Source of the DNA: Cyathus striatus
Taxonomy: Eukaryota > Basidiomycota > Agaricomycetes > Agaricales > Nidulariaceae
Direction: 5' to 3'
Assembly (NCBI GenBank): GCA_025738555.1
Contig: JAOVFP010000006.1
Coordinates: forward strand, 4,836,001 to 4,900,000
Length of the DNA stretch: 64,000 nt
Shown one piece after another: positions 21,711 through 34,377 of the stretch (the first letter of the stretch is position 1; each line of letters starts with the position of its first letter). The translations under genes were made by a program, and so were the position numbers. Below the pieces are notes generated by a model, which worked only from the letters and a program-made list of their open reading frames with translations, was not told the DNA's origin and did not search any database.

Positions 21711-23172
21711 TTAGCACCCCTGACTACTGTTTTCATCGTCGCTAAACTCTCTATTTTGTATGCAACCCTCCAACGTATGCTTAATTTCCTTAAGCAATAT
21801 GCATTGCGCTTTTAAGCGTGAAACCTTCGTAATTAATTCGTCGTGGTTTCGATTTCCTGGGGAATCAAACACTCTAAAGGTGACAGAAGCCAAGGTCTAC
21901 AAATGAGAACAAAATTTTTCACGACAACGTAAGACCTACAGTGGTTGTGCCTGCCCCTGTTCCATCACCAGCATCAGAGCCATCTCCACGCTGACGGTTT
22001 GAATCAACGGGTACCTCCGCGTGGTCTATAAGGCCTTCGGTTGAGCTGTTGGCTGAAATTCGCTCGGCATAGCCAGAGTCATTGCTACAATATGACACGA
22101 TTGACGCTGCATCACTCGTATGGAGGCTGGATATCCATGATCGTAAACGAGTAAGAAGGTTCTGTATGGTCCTTGGTATGGAAGGATCAGACGCTTCCAG
22201 TTTTCGCAGGGCCTCTTGAAGTTGTTCGTCTGTGATCCTTTTCTCTTTTTGGAGCTTTAGCATTTGCTCTAATACACACTTTATGATTAGACCCTCCTCT
22301 GTGTCTCCAATTTGGTCCTTCATCCTGAGGATGTTGGAAGTCAGAGTTGTCCATTCGAGCTTTATCAAGATTATGTTAATGATTTCCCATGCTGACTCGT
22401 AAGAGTTCTCGTATCGGCAATAGGAGGATCCTCCAGCTACCATCTCTTTGCAGTAATTCCTTCGCAGATCAGACTCGTGATCAACTGCAACGGTCTTTTC
22501 TACGACTTCATCCCATTTTGTGGTGGCCAGTATCGGAGCTGTAAGCGATCTCTCACTGCACAAACGATCAATCATATGCAGTCTATTCTTCGAAGCAGAA
22601 TTGAGACGGCAGTCCTTTATACTGTGAAGGTAGACGACTCCAGAGAACTTTACGTCGGGTGGATATCTGTAGCATAATTATGTTAAAGAATTAATATGCC
22701 AATCCAATTTTACACGTACGAAGCTTTTAGCCAATCAGTTACTCTTTTGAAAGCTACACTATCATCCATACCAAGGTTCGTTGGATCGGCGCTTATAGTA
22801 TCCACAACTACCAATCGTTTACTTTGGTCTTTTGGGCAACGAACAACAAATGCCTCTACTTGTGTTGTGCATCGTTCCATCCCAGCACTCGTAACTGCTA
22901 TGTCAGTTCCGAACAACGTATTAATGAACTGAGTGGTACAGTTGTAATAAATTCGACATAGGAAGGAATATATTGGCATTCTCACCGTGCTTTTTCCAGC
23001 ACCGGAATATCCCATAACGCTAAGTCGACACTCGTTATTCAGTTCACTGAGTTGAAGTGCCGAAAGTGACCTACGGAATGATTATATCACCTGGCTCGGG
23101 ATTCATCATGGGGAGGATATCATTATTAACCTGGAGCTGCCTCTTCTCAGTTGTCTTCCTATTCTTCACCAT
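21711..23172 (-). CDS. AIG1-like P-loop GTPase, tandem copy 2
   Basis: Exons 23075-23172, 22986-23019, 22720-22928, 21940-22666 and, less surely, 21711-21896, giving 417 aa; without the last intron the frame stops at 21919 (362 aa). The longer model is preferred because its length is close to copy 1 (408 aa) and the splice sites are good (GTAGGT, TTTGTAG). Walker A is GYSGAGKST. G3 again reads VVVDTISADPTNL, as in copy 1. G4 is TTKWDEV, a proper TKxD. The helical region (LKLQKEKRITDEQLQEALRK) matches copy 1, while the tails differ. The intron positions are the same in both copies. Confidence 0.75.
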
Positions 23173-24260
23173 AGCAGAGTTGTATGTGGGGAGGTAGTAT
23201 GTGGCCGTGCGCGCAATTCGTTTGTGGACGATCTTTAAGCTCAAGATGATTGTTGGGCATGCTGAATACATGAGGCACGGCCTGAAGAAATTAACAGACG
23301 CCTATGTACGTGTATGTAGCGCCAATTTCATGTTTATTAGGTTACTCGGAAGCTCACAAGCAATTCAACATTCTCTTTCAAGTACATTGTTATATTTGTA
23401 ATGCCATACCCCTGCGTCCGTAACATCAGAATTTTCTAATACACTTCAAGTAATTAGATTAGCTCTAGTGCACATTCTTTAAAACATGATGGGACCGATA
23501 AATAATGAATCTGACTCTGGCAGGAAGGCCCTCAAGTAATAATAAGCGCACATCTTACAGGTGTATTTATATTATAGTGACAAATAAATGCATGCGTGTA
23601 CATGTGGCGGGATGACTGTTTTCTGAGAGAAAATATGTCCCTTTACAGAGAGCAATCGATCTCAGCTCAGTCACAGTAACCAACGTGTCCGAGCTGCGGT
23701 GACATTGAGGAGAGATAAGAAGTGCATATATCTGGCATGTACTACTCGTATCCTTACAGTAGCGCCTGTGCATTGTGGTTATGGCACTTAATGTTGTTAG
23801 TCTATTCTTAATTTAGTACGAGCTTCTCTGATGAATCGATGACCATCAACTACATATGACGTAAAATTATCGTAAGTAATTCGCTACAATCTACTCAGTT
23901 CTCGTCTGTTCCTTAGTCCCACGCTATCTCTTCTGCAGTGCTGTGTGTCTTCACAAAGGTGTCCGAGGCTGGCGGATCACCAAAATTACAAATGAACGAC
24001 ATACCGCGACTGCGATAAGGTCTACTCCTTTCTACATCTGGCCCGGTTGCGAAATGTAGTGTTGTAAACCTCGTACTATGGAATCGGTCGTCCGCTCTGG
24101 ATGATGACATGAATCTTAGGTCCAACAGAAACCTCGAGACAAGAATTGAGGAAATTATGAGCGTGTAGTCATTTAAGACAGTACTGTATAAACCCTATTA
24201 AAACATTAGTATATAGATTTAAATGTTGATATTCAGACAAACCTGCGGCAACTATACACG
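23173..24260. other. Intergenic, no gene recognised
   Basis: A/T-rich. Minus ORFs at 23567-23773 and 23913-24125 are short and unsupported; the latter may include the tail exon of the DUF6533-like gene upstream of it on the minus strand. Confidence 0.35.
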
Positions 24261-24289
24261 TTTATATATTATTAGAACACATGTGAACC

Positions 24290-25330
24290 AATTCGCAAGT
24301 AATGTCTTACGAAATAAAGAACAACCGCCCCCAGTTGAATTCCGGTTATGACACTGAAAACTGTAAGGAATTGCGGAACCAGAATAGAGGGGTCTTACAT
24401 GAAATATAGAGTTCCTGAGGATGTCGAACGTTATGAAAATATATTGGTCATATATAGAGTCAGACATACCATTTTTCATAATCAGCCAAACAACACTTTC
24501 ACTCCCAAGCTGCTTGACGCCTCCCTGTAATCTCACAACGCTAGCCGTTTTCCATGTCAACAATATCATGGCAATGATGTCGAAAACAATCAGAGATATG
24601 AAGGTTAACATGAACGCTGTTGAAAAATGTTTAGATCATCTATGACAAATCATATGTAAAAGATTTACCTCTGTAAAGGGTTTAATTGTTGATCGGTATA
24701 TATATGAGATTCATACTTACAGAGGATTGGATGTTTCAGTACAAGATAGTTCAGTAACTTGAACCTATGTATAATGACAATCATATTGAACCGATATCCT
24801 GACTCCTAGAAAATAAAACCCTTACCACGTCAAGAACAACTGCCAATAGACCAAGTATACTAAGCACACAGACGAAAAATATGCTTCTTTCCATAACTGC
24901 GTACACTCTTAGCACAAACGAAACTGGAATAAATCCAGTCAACTTGGTTAGAAATTGCGAAGTTAAACCATTCGCTCACCTACTATAGCTATCCTGACAA
25001 TTACTAATGTAATCGTGGACGTAAAACGGTACCAAGTATCACAGCTATCGCCAGTAAAACAGTCGGCAGTGGATTAAAAAAATCTAAAAACGACACGCAC
25101 TGGTATAAATTTGTAAGTAAAAATAATTGTTAGTGATAAGCCCTATATACCTCCTTCATATGTGGATTGGAGAAAAGAGAGAATATTTGCTTTGCGATGA
25201 CTGGGTATCGAACGAAATAGTAGAGAATGCTTGAAAACCTAAACGGATCGGCCCATATGAGTTGTTTTTCCCGAGAAATATTTAATAATATATCGTATGC
25301 ATATAGCGCTGGAATATGACGTCTCAGCAT
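24290..25330 (-). pseudogene. DUF6533-like membrane protein gene, probably decayed
   Basis: Minus-strand pieces follow DUF6533 protein order. The first exon from ATG 25330 encodes YAYDILLNISREKQLIWADP and LYYFVRY. A piece at about 24965-25030 encodes DTWYRFTSTITLVIVRIAI. Then FVLRVYAVMERSIFFV (about 24870-24930) and LTFISLIVFDIIAMILLTWK with VVWLIMKN (about 24465-24611). Two small exons follow, joining to GTLYFIFSVITGIQLGA. Several splice sites fit, but the exon near 25030-25090 has a stop before homology begins and a T-run that may be a frameshift. I cannot build one clean frame. The family consists of multi-pass fungal membrane proteins of unknown role. Confidence 0.5.
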
Positions 25331-25839
25331 GAATTTGAGGGCATATTAGCGATCGCACGAACTAATATGTGAATATGCTGCATATGTATTTATCTGCCTA
25401 TACGAACTATGAGGATTTTGAAGCTTTCGAAGCCTGGAACGCACGTCTGTCGAAGTTTGTGGATAGATTCTGCCGCTCGAGCAAAAATCTGAGTGGCAGC
25501 CATCATGAAAGCAATGAACGCTGTAGTAAGGAAAGAAGAAAAGCATTGACTGGCATGACTCGCTGTTCAAATATGAGATACGTCGTATGCTAGCCGAAGT
25601 TGGAACACATGGAGCAGTCAGTAGAAGAAGTGGAGAAGATGTCTGTGAGCATGTCTGATCAAGATGAAACAAAGAAGACTATTGTGCAATCGGCCGTGCT
25701 ATTCATAGTTCTATTAGTTCAACCTTTCAGAGCAACTAAATATAAACACGTACTGTGTTTTGCATCATCTTCGTGGACCTTCGAATCACTAATATCCAGG
25801 TGACTTGCCTATTTTTGTTCGTGAGATTTGGGTGATAAC

Positions 25840-26530
25840 CATCAACCAAAATACTGGCGGACGATACAGTGAGTACCTATTTCAAGTATTGGAGCATGAG
25901 CATCATCAAGTTCCTGTTCGCTTAGCAACAGCTGAACGTACTCAGACAACCCCAAATACATCTTTATCATACTTAAATAAAAACTGACGGCTCGGTTCCG
26001 CGGTGAATAGTAACCAGCAGATATGATTGAATACACAATTAAATACAAGTGACAGGGATGCAAAAACGTAAACCAGATTGTAACATTGTTGACTCGGGGA
26101 GTATTGCGAAAGGTACTTACCGTTCGTGCGGAAGTATCTTTGAACGATTCGCAGGAACAAACCATTAGGAGACCCACACGAGTTACATGGGCTGCAGTCG
26201 AGAAAATGACACATATCTAGTAGATATAATAATACCAACGCCGATGTCAAGGATACGCCGCGTTCTAATAAAATAGCACCCAATGACCATCATTCTACAG
26301 TTGAGGGTCTAGACGTCTAAGATTCGTGATGCCGAAAAAAGTATTATTGTAAGTATGTCGAACCATCTACGCGGCGGGCTTAAAGCCAGAAAAACTTCAG
26401 CCCATAAACTCGCCGTTGAGAAGTAATGAATATAAGGGAGACAAGAGGACGATTCACAAGAAACGAAAGAAGGAAGTGGGAGAGAGAATGGAATCAATGT
26501 GGCAACAAAATCAATAAAATATAAATCCAT
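25840..26530 (-). pseudogene. Hydrophobic membrane-protein remnant, possibly DUF6533-like
   Basis: Minus-strand frames encode CESSSCLPYIHYFSTASLWA (26360-26480) and hydrophobic stretches ALVLLYLLDMCHFL (about 26190-26240) and TFLHPCHLYLIVYSIISAG (about 26010-26070). The C...YI...SLWxE pattern resembles the middle of DUF6533 proteins. Frames change between pieces and no complete model could be built. It sits directly upstream of the DUF6533-like gene on the same strand and may be a second decayed copy. Confidence 0.3.
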
Positions 26531-26899
26531 TAGAAATCAAATGTATTACTTGAGAACTTGGTACCCAACTGCGAGTCAAAGGTATGAGCAAGGCGGTAGA
26601 CCACGTAAAAATAGCTGCTGTGCTACTTGGTCTTTTATAAACAACGCACTTTCTGCTACTTAACCAATACTTCGCTGTCATTTCTAGAGACTTGTAAAAA
26701 TTTCGAGTTTCTTATATGCCCTTATCTACATACCACACCAATACCTCGGCGCGAATCTCATCGAGTGTAATTATTGTGTAAATCTACCTCTCAGCTTCAT
26801 CAGACCAATTTAGACGAGCTCGCTGCCACTGTCACGTGCCACAGAAATCTTTTTCACCTCGTACGTCATACTCCCACATACCCTCTCCTACCACACCGA

Positions 26900-28240
26900 C
26901 AGTCTCCGCCAGAACGCCCTCCACCTCAACGTGTTCCCCACCTCAACATCGCCCTCCTTAAGACCGATGCTACGCCGCTGGTCATGACGTACGCCCCCTT
27001 CTTCCACTCACCTTATCATTCCCACTATCTCATGTTCTCTCAGCGTCGTCTATGTCTTGTAAACACCCTAGCCTCTCACCACCACCACCACCACCACCAC
27101 CACCACCACCACTCGTGCCCCCACTACCGCCATCTCGTCTCCGCAACCACCACTCGTACCCCCTCTCCTCCATCTTCCCTTGCACCATGACTACGACGCC
27201 GCGTCCTCCAACCCCCTCCAGCCCCCACCTCCCTGCTTTACAAAGATGACAACGCCGCTGGCAAGAACGGCGTCGACGCCACGTCATCCGCCCCCCTCCT
27301 CCCCTGTGTCACGATGACGGCGCCCTTCCCGCTGGAAAGAATGGCGTCGACACCATGCCACTCCTTCCTCCTCCCTGTGTCACGACGACGACGCTATGTC
27401 ACCCACCCCCCCTCTCCCTCCTCACCTGTGTCACGACGACGACGACGACGACATCATGTCCTCTAGACCCCTCCAGCCCCCTTCTCCCTGCGTCATAAGG
27501 ACGGGACGACGAAGCTGCTGGCAAAAATGGTGTCAGTGGCACTGTCGCCTACCACTCAACCCCCCCCCCCCCTCCCTTCATCCTCAACGGGTAGCCTCAT
27601 CCTTCTCCCCTGCGTCGCGACGTCGACGACGCTTCGCCCTGCTCGCCAGTACGACATCGACGCCATGTCACCATCCACCTCTTCCACCAAGCACCCCCGC
27701 CTCGACCACTGGCGTCCGATGCCCACCACCACCACTACACCTCGCTACCATTGCCACCTCCACTTCGGCCTCCTGGTGCCCACCATACCACCTCACTGTT
27801 TCCCACCACCACCACCGCTTTCCATCATCCACCTTGTCTCTGCCATCACACCACCACCATCTTGCCATCAACGTCGCCGTCGCCCACTCACTAGCATCAC
27901 CACCATGCCTGCGCCTTCGTTGTGGTCGTTGTCAAAGTCGTTAGGGGGGGGAGGGTAGAGGAAGGTGGTAGTGACCGTCATGGGTGATACGGTGTAGTGA
28001 AGGAGGGAGGTATACACTGAGAGGAGCAAGGATGAGCGACACTGGCGACACAGTAGCGTCGACTCCATGCACTATTCAATGCGTCAATGCCACATCACCG
28101 CCAAAATCTCCATGCCCCACCACCATCATCACTACCACCCTCCTTTCTCCCCCTCTCCCTGTCATCCTAGCACAATGGCGCCGCCGCTGCCTTACGTTCT
28201 CTATCTCTCGCCCACCACCACCACCTTCCCAATCACCATG
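26900..28240. repeat. C-rich minisatellite and CAC microsatellite tract
   Basis: A strongly pyrimidine-biased tract. A run of about twelve CAC triplets lies at 27077-27115. From about 27240 to 27560 an imperfect unit of roughly 70-90 bp recurs, containing CCTGTGTCACGACGACG and AATGGCGTCGACGCC. Overlapping long ORFs on both strands encode His- or Pro-runs and are products of composition, not genes. Confidence 0.7.
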
Positions 28241-29478
28241 CCGTTACTACTATATAGATATTTTTGTTGTATTAGTTTACTAGTGCTATTAGTATAGTAG
28301 ATTGTTGTACTGCTATAGTTAAATTGTATATTAATGCATTTGATTTTGTTGCTGCATTGATTTCATTGCCTATTCATTTTTATCTACAAACAATTGATTG
28401 CAATGTATTACATGGTAAGTAGTTGATTCCGCTGCACTGTATTTCGCAATCAATGAAGCTCCCGGTAACCAACCATTGTGCACCCCCGGTGCTTACCGAC
28501 AGGGATCAATCCCAAAGATAGCCACGACTCCACCATCCACATTATAATTGTCTTCTACGAGATATAGAAGAAGTTCAATACTTATAATTATAGTATCAAA
28601 TTTCAAGCGAGAAAATAATAATAGGGATGTTATCCAAATGTTACAGGTCTCTTGACTCTGTCGAAGTTCAACGGAAATATCGCCATGAGTTACAGTAAAG
28701 GAGTCTGGCTGCAGTTTATACTAGAGTGATATATGCAGCCATGGGACATTTCTACTAGTATGTTATGAGGTATCCTAGGGAGTTCGGTGTTACTTTACTA
28801 AGTAGTACCTAGACAGGTAAGCGTTTTGGCAGGGGCAAGCCAGAGGCCTGAAGTACTACTTACTCGCAAACTACTCGCGTACAGGCCAGCGTCATCGCGT
28901 CATTAATGTCTGGTTGATTATTTGGTTGATGTGTCGTCTCAACTTTGACTTTGGGCCAATTTTGGCTCGGAATACTCGGAGCAACATCGGAGAGAAAAAA
29001 ATTCAAATACATATATTCACACTGTGCTTGACAGAATGTGATATGCACTCATAAATTTAAGGCTTGCTAACGAACAGCGGAGGGATTACAGCTGTGCAGC
29101 ATGTGCAAACTAACGCTTAGCTTAGACGCTTATAGGATGTAGCAGATTCAGTCCGCCGGAAGAGATGGATTTGGGATTGACGAGTTGACTTCGAGGGTTC
29201 GAGCACGCTCCAACAACGGTCCAACATCCTGTACGCCTGATCGTTGATGGTGTAGAACGGGTAAATGTAAAGCTAACTTGTGTTACGCCCTTGTTCTCTT
29301 GAATTTTAAATTTACAAGCATGTGTACATCTCTGATGTATCTTCGCCCGAAGAGTACAGCTTAAATTTTCCGTACATATGCTTGTTACACGTGTTGATAT
29401 TGAGTTTATTTGATTTGAGATTGAAACTACCGTTGTGGCGAAAATTTCCTTTGTGTACATATGGTATAACGATAGATT
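28241..29478. other. Intergenic, no gene recognised
   Basis: A/T-rich sequence with short scattered ORFs on both strands and no domain or paralogue. Nothing is supported. Confidence 0.45.
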
Positions 29479-30110
29479 ACACGGCGGACAATCGGCTGTC
29501 AACTCACCTGTCAATTTACAATTAGTGACATAGTGTCACGCACTAGGACTTGAGCCAATGAGCAATCCTTATGAGGAATGAGTTGGTTTGTACTTCGTTA
29601 GTTGCAGTGGCACTTGGTCATTTAGTTAGCATCTTTCTCACGTGTTATTCTATGATAATAAAATTCTGGCTACTTTCTAAATTTAAATAATTACTTTATG
29701 GCAAGGACACAAGTTCTTCGGTGTCCTTGCGAAGCCTATAAGTTGATTGTGAGTAAATGAAGTGATGAATGATAAAAAATATAAAATAAAGGTAACCGTG
29801 TGATCTCGCTATCACTTATGTATTACTTACTTCATCATCAGTTGTTGTGAAAATATGTCTTTGATGTCATCAATTTAAGTCCCTTTTGAAATTCATACAA
29901 CTGTTTGTTTTTCGTAGAATTTAATTGAAACAAAGGCCATTGACTTGTCTTAATAATTGGTAGCCGACTTAGCTCGAGGTTCACAAAGGCTTTTAGTTAT
30001 TTTCTTTGCGCAATTGAACTGATCCGTGGTTGCCACTGTGGCATCTGTCACCCTTTGTAAGCTTTACAAACAAGTTGACAATAGAATTGACAGCTAATTG
30101 TCCGCCGTGT
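29479..30110. mobile_element. 632-bp element with 24-bp inverted ends
   Basis: 29479-29502 (ACACGGCGGACAATCGGCTG and four more bases) is the inverse complement of 30087-30110 apart from two mismatches. The interior has no ORF. A TA dinucleotide overlaps the left end and follows the right end (TTA), hinting at a TA target, offset by one base. Likely a MITE. Its right edge lies about 350 bp before the TATA box of the F-box gene. Confidence 0.6.
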
Positions 30111-30177
30111 TAGCGGGTGTGATTCAAACCTCAGTAACTCCAGAAAATCTTCTTGTGGCGCTCATTGTCCTCACATT

Positions 30178-30473
30178 CACCTCATTTGATTCTAGACACC
30201 TTATATGTTGGGTAGGACCGCATGTAATTGGTGTGGCGAACGATGCACTGTATCGCCTTTCCTTTGTGCACATGGATAAATTCAGAAGTATGATTCAAAC
30301 TCGATTCCCGAAAAGCGGGGTAGCTAGTGAGGACACATGCAGCATTCCTAACCACATGCGAGAAGAAGCACTCATTGGGTATTCTGACTCAATGTCCACC
30401 CCAGAGAATGATTTGAGTCAGTTGGTTAAGTTTGAACAGCATCTTGAATTCTTCTCGCCATTCCCTATAAAAA
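30178..30473 (+). promoter_or_regulatory. F-box gene promoter block with TATA box
   Basis: TATAAAAA at 30466-30473 lies 84 bp before the ATG. The same box sits 91 bp before the second F-box gene (34378). Two other blocks are shared by both promoters: ATGTTGGGTAG..CCGCATG.AATT (30207-30234, repeated at 34228-34266) and CATGCGAGAAGAAGCA (30355-30370; 34321-34336). Shared spacing suggests common regulation. Confidence 0.6.
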
Positions 30474-30549
30474 CGTCAATGTATGGCTGGGAGACCCAAC
30501 AACATTCTCTTCTATCAACCACCCAAAAACCAAGCAATCACTATCTAAT

Positions 30550-31861
30550 ATGTCAAATACACCGTCTCACTTCTCTATTTCAGAGATGCCAACGGATATC
30601 TTAGAGGAAATCTTTCGATACTTTGACGACTTCTTAGATATGGACCTAAGGCGCCATCGACGTCAACCAAACGGTCTCTTAAATTTACGCCTTGTATCCC
30701 GTATGTTTGACCAAATAGTAGTCGGACTATATCTCGGGAAATATCTTGTTTTGTCTTTGCAACACACTGATTACACACAAAAAATTCTTAAAGAGTTCCA
30801 GGTCAAAACCAAGCTTGCGGGCACTGTGAAGTACATTTGTATTCAAAGTGAACAAGGTAGCAATACCGTGTTTTTGACAGCTGACATCAGTTCTTTGTTC
30901 TCCTTGGCAGAATATGTAGAAGTTCTCTCCATCTCGAATGCAACGTTCTCGCTACCGGGGGGAGGCAATTGTGTACCATCCCTAATTAGCCTTCATGACC
31001 CCATGATATCAAAACTAACAACATTACTACTGACTAATATTATGGGAATCAAGTTGCAACTATTCACTCGATTGAAGGCACTAGTTCATCTTGTAGTCAT
31101 TGATTGTGGACAGTCACCGGGGGACACAATAGCAGACAGAACGGATAATCAACTACATCTAACAAAGTTGCATGTAGAATGTGATAGTCCAGATCTCGTC
31201 GATGCAATGTTGAAAATGCATTTCATCGATATGTCAACTATCCAAACATTATATATAGACTTGGGATGGGAATCTGATGACAGTTTCATTTACAGAACCA
31301 ATGTAAATTATAACCGAGTCAATGGTGAAGAACATTCAAACCTCGAATCCACAACTATGGAATCTATCGAGTTTCCTCCACAAAGTGAGTGTTATAAATA
31401 TATATATATTTGCAATATACTAACAGGAAACTTTGTACCTAGTAACAGATTTTTGGACAATTATGAATAAGCTGAATCATCCCCTGAAGACCATCAAAAT
31501 TATTACCAATATCGACGCGATATCTGATCCACAAAGTCACAGTTCGCTTTACGATGACATCAAGCAGGTTGAGGATTCAGAAAGACCATCAAGCATAAAT
31601 GAAGTCGAATTAAAGATTTTGGATATGAAATTAAATCAATGGAATGCCGAGCTTGCGGGTAACCTTCACCAACTCGCAGGAATCATGGCAAATGAGCTGC
31701 CACAGTTGAAGCGAATTAAATTTAGTGCAGGCTTCGAACATACTATAAGCGATGGAATATTAGAACAGCATCGTCAGATGTTGTCAAGTATCATTGATTC
31801 TTGGCCAAATATTCTTCCTATCTCTGTGAAAGTTCTACCTGGATCTGTTACTAAGGGCTAA
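30550..31861 (+). CDS. F-box protein
   Basis: Two exons, 30550-31384 and 31443-31861, give 417 aa; the intron is GTGAGT...CCTAG with phase kept. Residues about 9-55 form the F-box (ISEMPTDILEEIFRYFDD, then LLNLRLVSRMFDQIV), which binds Skp1 in SCF ubiquitin ligases. The rest is leucine-rich without clear repeats (SKLTTLLLTNIMGIKLQLFT; HLTKLHVECD), as in the expanded agaric F-box families. Its target is unknown. ATG 30550 is used because it lies directly before the F-box and matches the start of the paralogue at 34469. A nearer acceptor in the intron would give a short tail and stop, so the later acceptor is preferred. Confidence 0.8.
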
Positions 31862-33500
31862 CTATCAAGTTCTGGCTTAATTTTTAACGATATGTACATC
31901 TAGTATAACGTATAACGTATAATGTTGGTATTTTTTGCTTTATACATTGTTGAATCGATCAAGTTGAAGTTCGAAGCCGTACCGTTTGATAGGTAACGAT
32001 GTGAGATGGCCAGTAAAAACGGTCAGGAGGTTATGAGAGAAGGAGCTGGGGCGGTAAGTAAAAGACTACACTTTCGAGTGAGTACGAGAGACTAAAGAGC
32101 TCAGAGTAGCGTGTTGCAGAATGAGTGAGTGAATGATAGTGAGCCAGAGTCGGATGCCGCGCCGGTTTTAACCATTACCGGCATCCATGTTCCATCAATA
32201 CTTACATAAGTTACGTGTTCAACGTGGGATTCCGGTTTGTCCCGGCGCTTGAGCTCGAGCTATTGAACGCTAGGTGGCCACGATACATTCTACGTTCTAC
32301 TACCATCTCTTGACCATCTCAGAGTAATTTTGCTTGCGGAACGAACTCGCGCATGTACACTGTAACTTAACTCATACCAAATGAAAATACCTAATGCATC
32401 CCAGCCTAACTGGAGCAAAACAACGTCTACACACCATTTGCTCAATAGCTCCTTGGCACGCAGATTGCAGTACCCGTCTGGAGTTGGTATGTGGTATTGA
32501 TCGATGTGGGATGGGCAAAAGAAAAACAAAGAAAGGATTAGTATAAGGCTTTAGGCCAACGGTACGCCTTATCCTTATTGTATCCCTTGTAAAATTGTTA
32601 ATACGAATCATTCGTTCTTGAATAGTGCTAGATCGTGTTAAATTCGAAGATTTATTGTACTCGTTGTGTTGTTCCGAGCGCTACTTTGTTAAAAAGCTGG
32701 TGAGTTTTCTGTTAAACTTTTCTGGTTGCAGGTCCACTCTATTCCATGTATAAAGCTATCTTTTGGAAGTCGTCAAGCATCTGTATGCTGGCATGTTTGA
32801 GACCATCATTGTGGTATAACGATCCTCTGTGACGTCGTTATACGTTTATTGTCAAATGCCTAAAGGACTCATCTACCATCTACCAGAAGTTTTGTGTTTC
32901 AGACGCTGCCTCCCCTCCCCCTCGCTCGTCGTCCCATAACCCTACTCCTTGTTGGTTATTCAATAGGCCCACGTCACACTGTCCCCCCTGCTAGTTAACT
33001 ATCGTCTTGCCTCCTCCCCCTTTCACTTCTTTGCTGGGCACAGCGCGAGCCTCACCAGTTCAATTCCCAGATGGCACCACCTCTTCTTCAATGCGCCACC
33101 GTGTCACGTCTGTCCGAAGCCTACCACTACCTCCCCTCCCCGTCGGTTGCAGTGCGAGGTTGTCGCCTCCTCTATGGCTACAGTGCAGTGCTGTCACTGC
33201 CCTTCTTCTCGTCGTTTGCTACATTACCGGCTCTCCTCCGTCCAAGTTTCTCGTCGCATTAACACCCAAACGTGCCCCCTCAAACTCACGACACCGTTTT
33301 GGAGACCAAATTGGCGATAGGATGACGAGCGAAGTCCATGCAGATTCCTAAGTCCAAATATCGTACTGCTGACGTGCCATGCTAATTGTTCTCGTTAGCT
33401 AGACAGCACGCCCACCTCGAGCGAGCTACGATGGCCATGTGCCATTGTGTATTCCTACAAACGTGTCCTATTGTCAGGGTATTCATCTTTTCTGATTACT
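31862..33500. other. Intergenic, no gene recognised
   Basis: ORFs at 32290-32611 (minus) and 33007-33351 (plus; C-rich) have no domain or paralogue. Nothing is called. Confidence 0.45.
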
Positions 33501-33516
33501 TCATATGTTTTATGTC

Positions 33517-33765
33517 TAGGATAATCGTGGATATCCTCTCCAGGAATTGCGATGGGAACTTCAAATTAGGACATTACGATGGCCAGCAGAACTCAACGAA
33601 CTTGACGAGTGTTATGAAGATGACTACATGCTTCATGCTATCAGCCTGGGCTGTCGATATGCTCACGATATGGTACTTCATTTTTGGTAATTTTACTACT
33701 AAACATATTAGTTAGATCTGGCGCTTTATGGCAATGTGTTATAACTGTAGGACATAATCTTGCGA
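33517..33765 (+). pseudogene. Seven-helix membrane gene fragment
   Basis: The frame encodes VDILSRNCDGNFKLGHYDGQ and then TCFMLSAWAVDMLT, followed by a GTATGG-like donor position (here ATATGG) and, after CAGTTAG, IWRFMAMCYN. This is nearly the same as the exon 1 / exon 2 junction of the complete gene at 35.3-36.4 kb on the opposite strand. Only about 250 bp is present and both ends break abruptly, so it is a partial inverted duplicate. The donor has changed from GT to AT. Confidence 0.75.
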
Positions 33766-34084
33766 GCACGCGTCAGACTCAGTTAATCAGTCTGAAGAGT
33801 CACATGATGTGGAGCGGGAAGATGTTCGTACGGCCTTGTTCTCTTGAAATTATTACAGGTGTCGATAAGGTTGGTTTGACATATGATTGGGACTATAATT
33901 GTGGCGGTACAATCCGCTGTGGCGTCGTTATACGCTCTCACTTTCTAACCATTCATCCACGTATTCCGTTGAAATTGATCTATGTTTTTCATCTACTACA
34001 CTCAAGCTACACTTGCATTATACATATAGAACTGTTCGCTTCAACTACGTATAATTAACTATTCTGCAACTCGACATATTCCGA

Positions 34085-34290
34085 AAATGAACTCAAGACA
34101 CCTCGTATGTTGGGTGGTTGATGTGGCGAACAATTGTGTTGTACATATTTTACCTCACGTTCATGCGGGATGCATGTGGCAAAAAGTAAGCTGTACAGAT
34201 TGTACCTCGTGTTCACGGCACTTGACTCTAAACATCTCATATGTTGGGTAGTACCGCATGCAATTAAGTAGTGTGGCGAAAGGTAGCTGT
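34085..34290 (+). repeat. Duplicated F-box promoter block
   Basis: ACACCTCGTATGTTGGGTGG at about 34098 and CATCTCATATGTTGGGTAGT at about 34229 are two copies of one block, each followed by a GTGGCGAA motif. The block also occurs once at 30192-30242 before the first F-box gene. It therefore exists three times in the window, always upstream of an F-box gene. Confidence 0.55.
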
Positions 34291-34377
34291 TGAAGACCTA
34301 TACAGCTTTTCATCATGCACATGCGAGAAGAAGCATCGGTTAAAGACGAACATCATTGTTTCTTCTTGCCAGTTCGC

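Noticed and set aside
26774..27190. ORF with a run of twelve histidines
   Set aside because: The His run is a CAC microsatellite. Overlapping frames encode Pro and Gly runs, so the openness comes from base composition.
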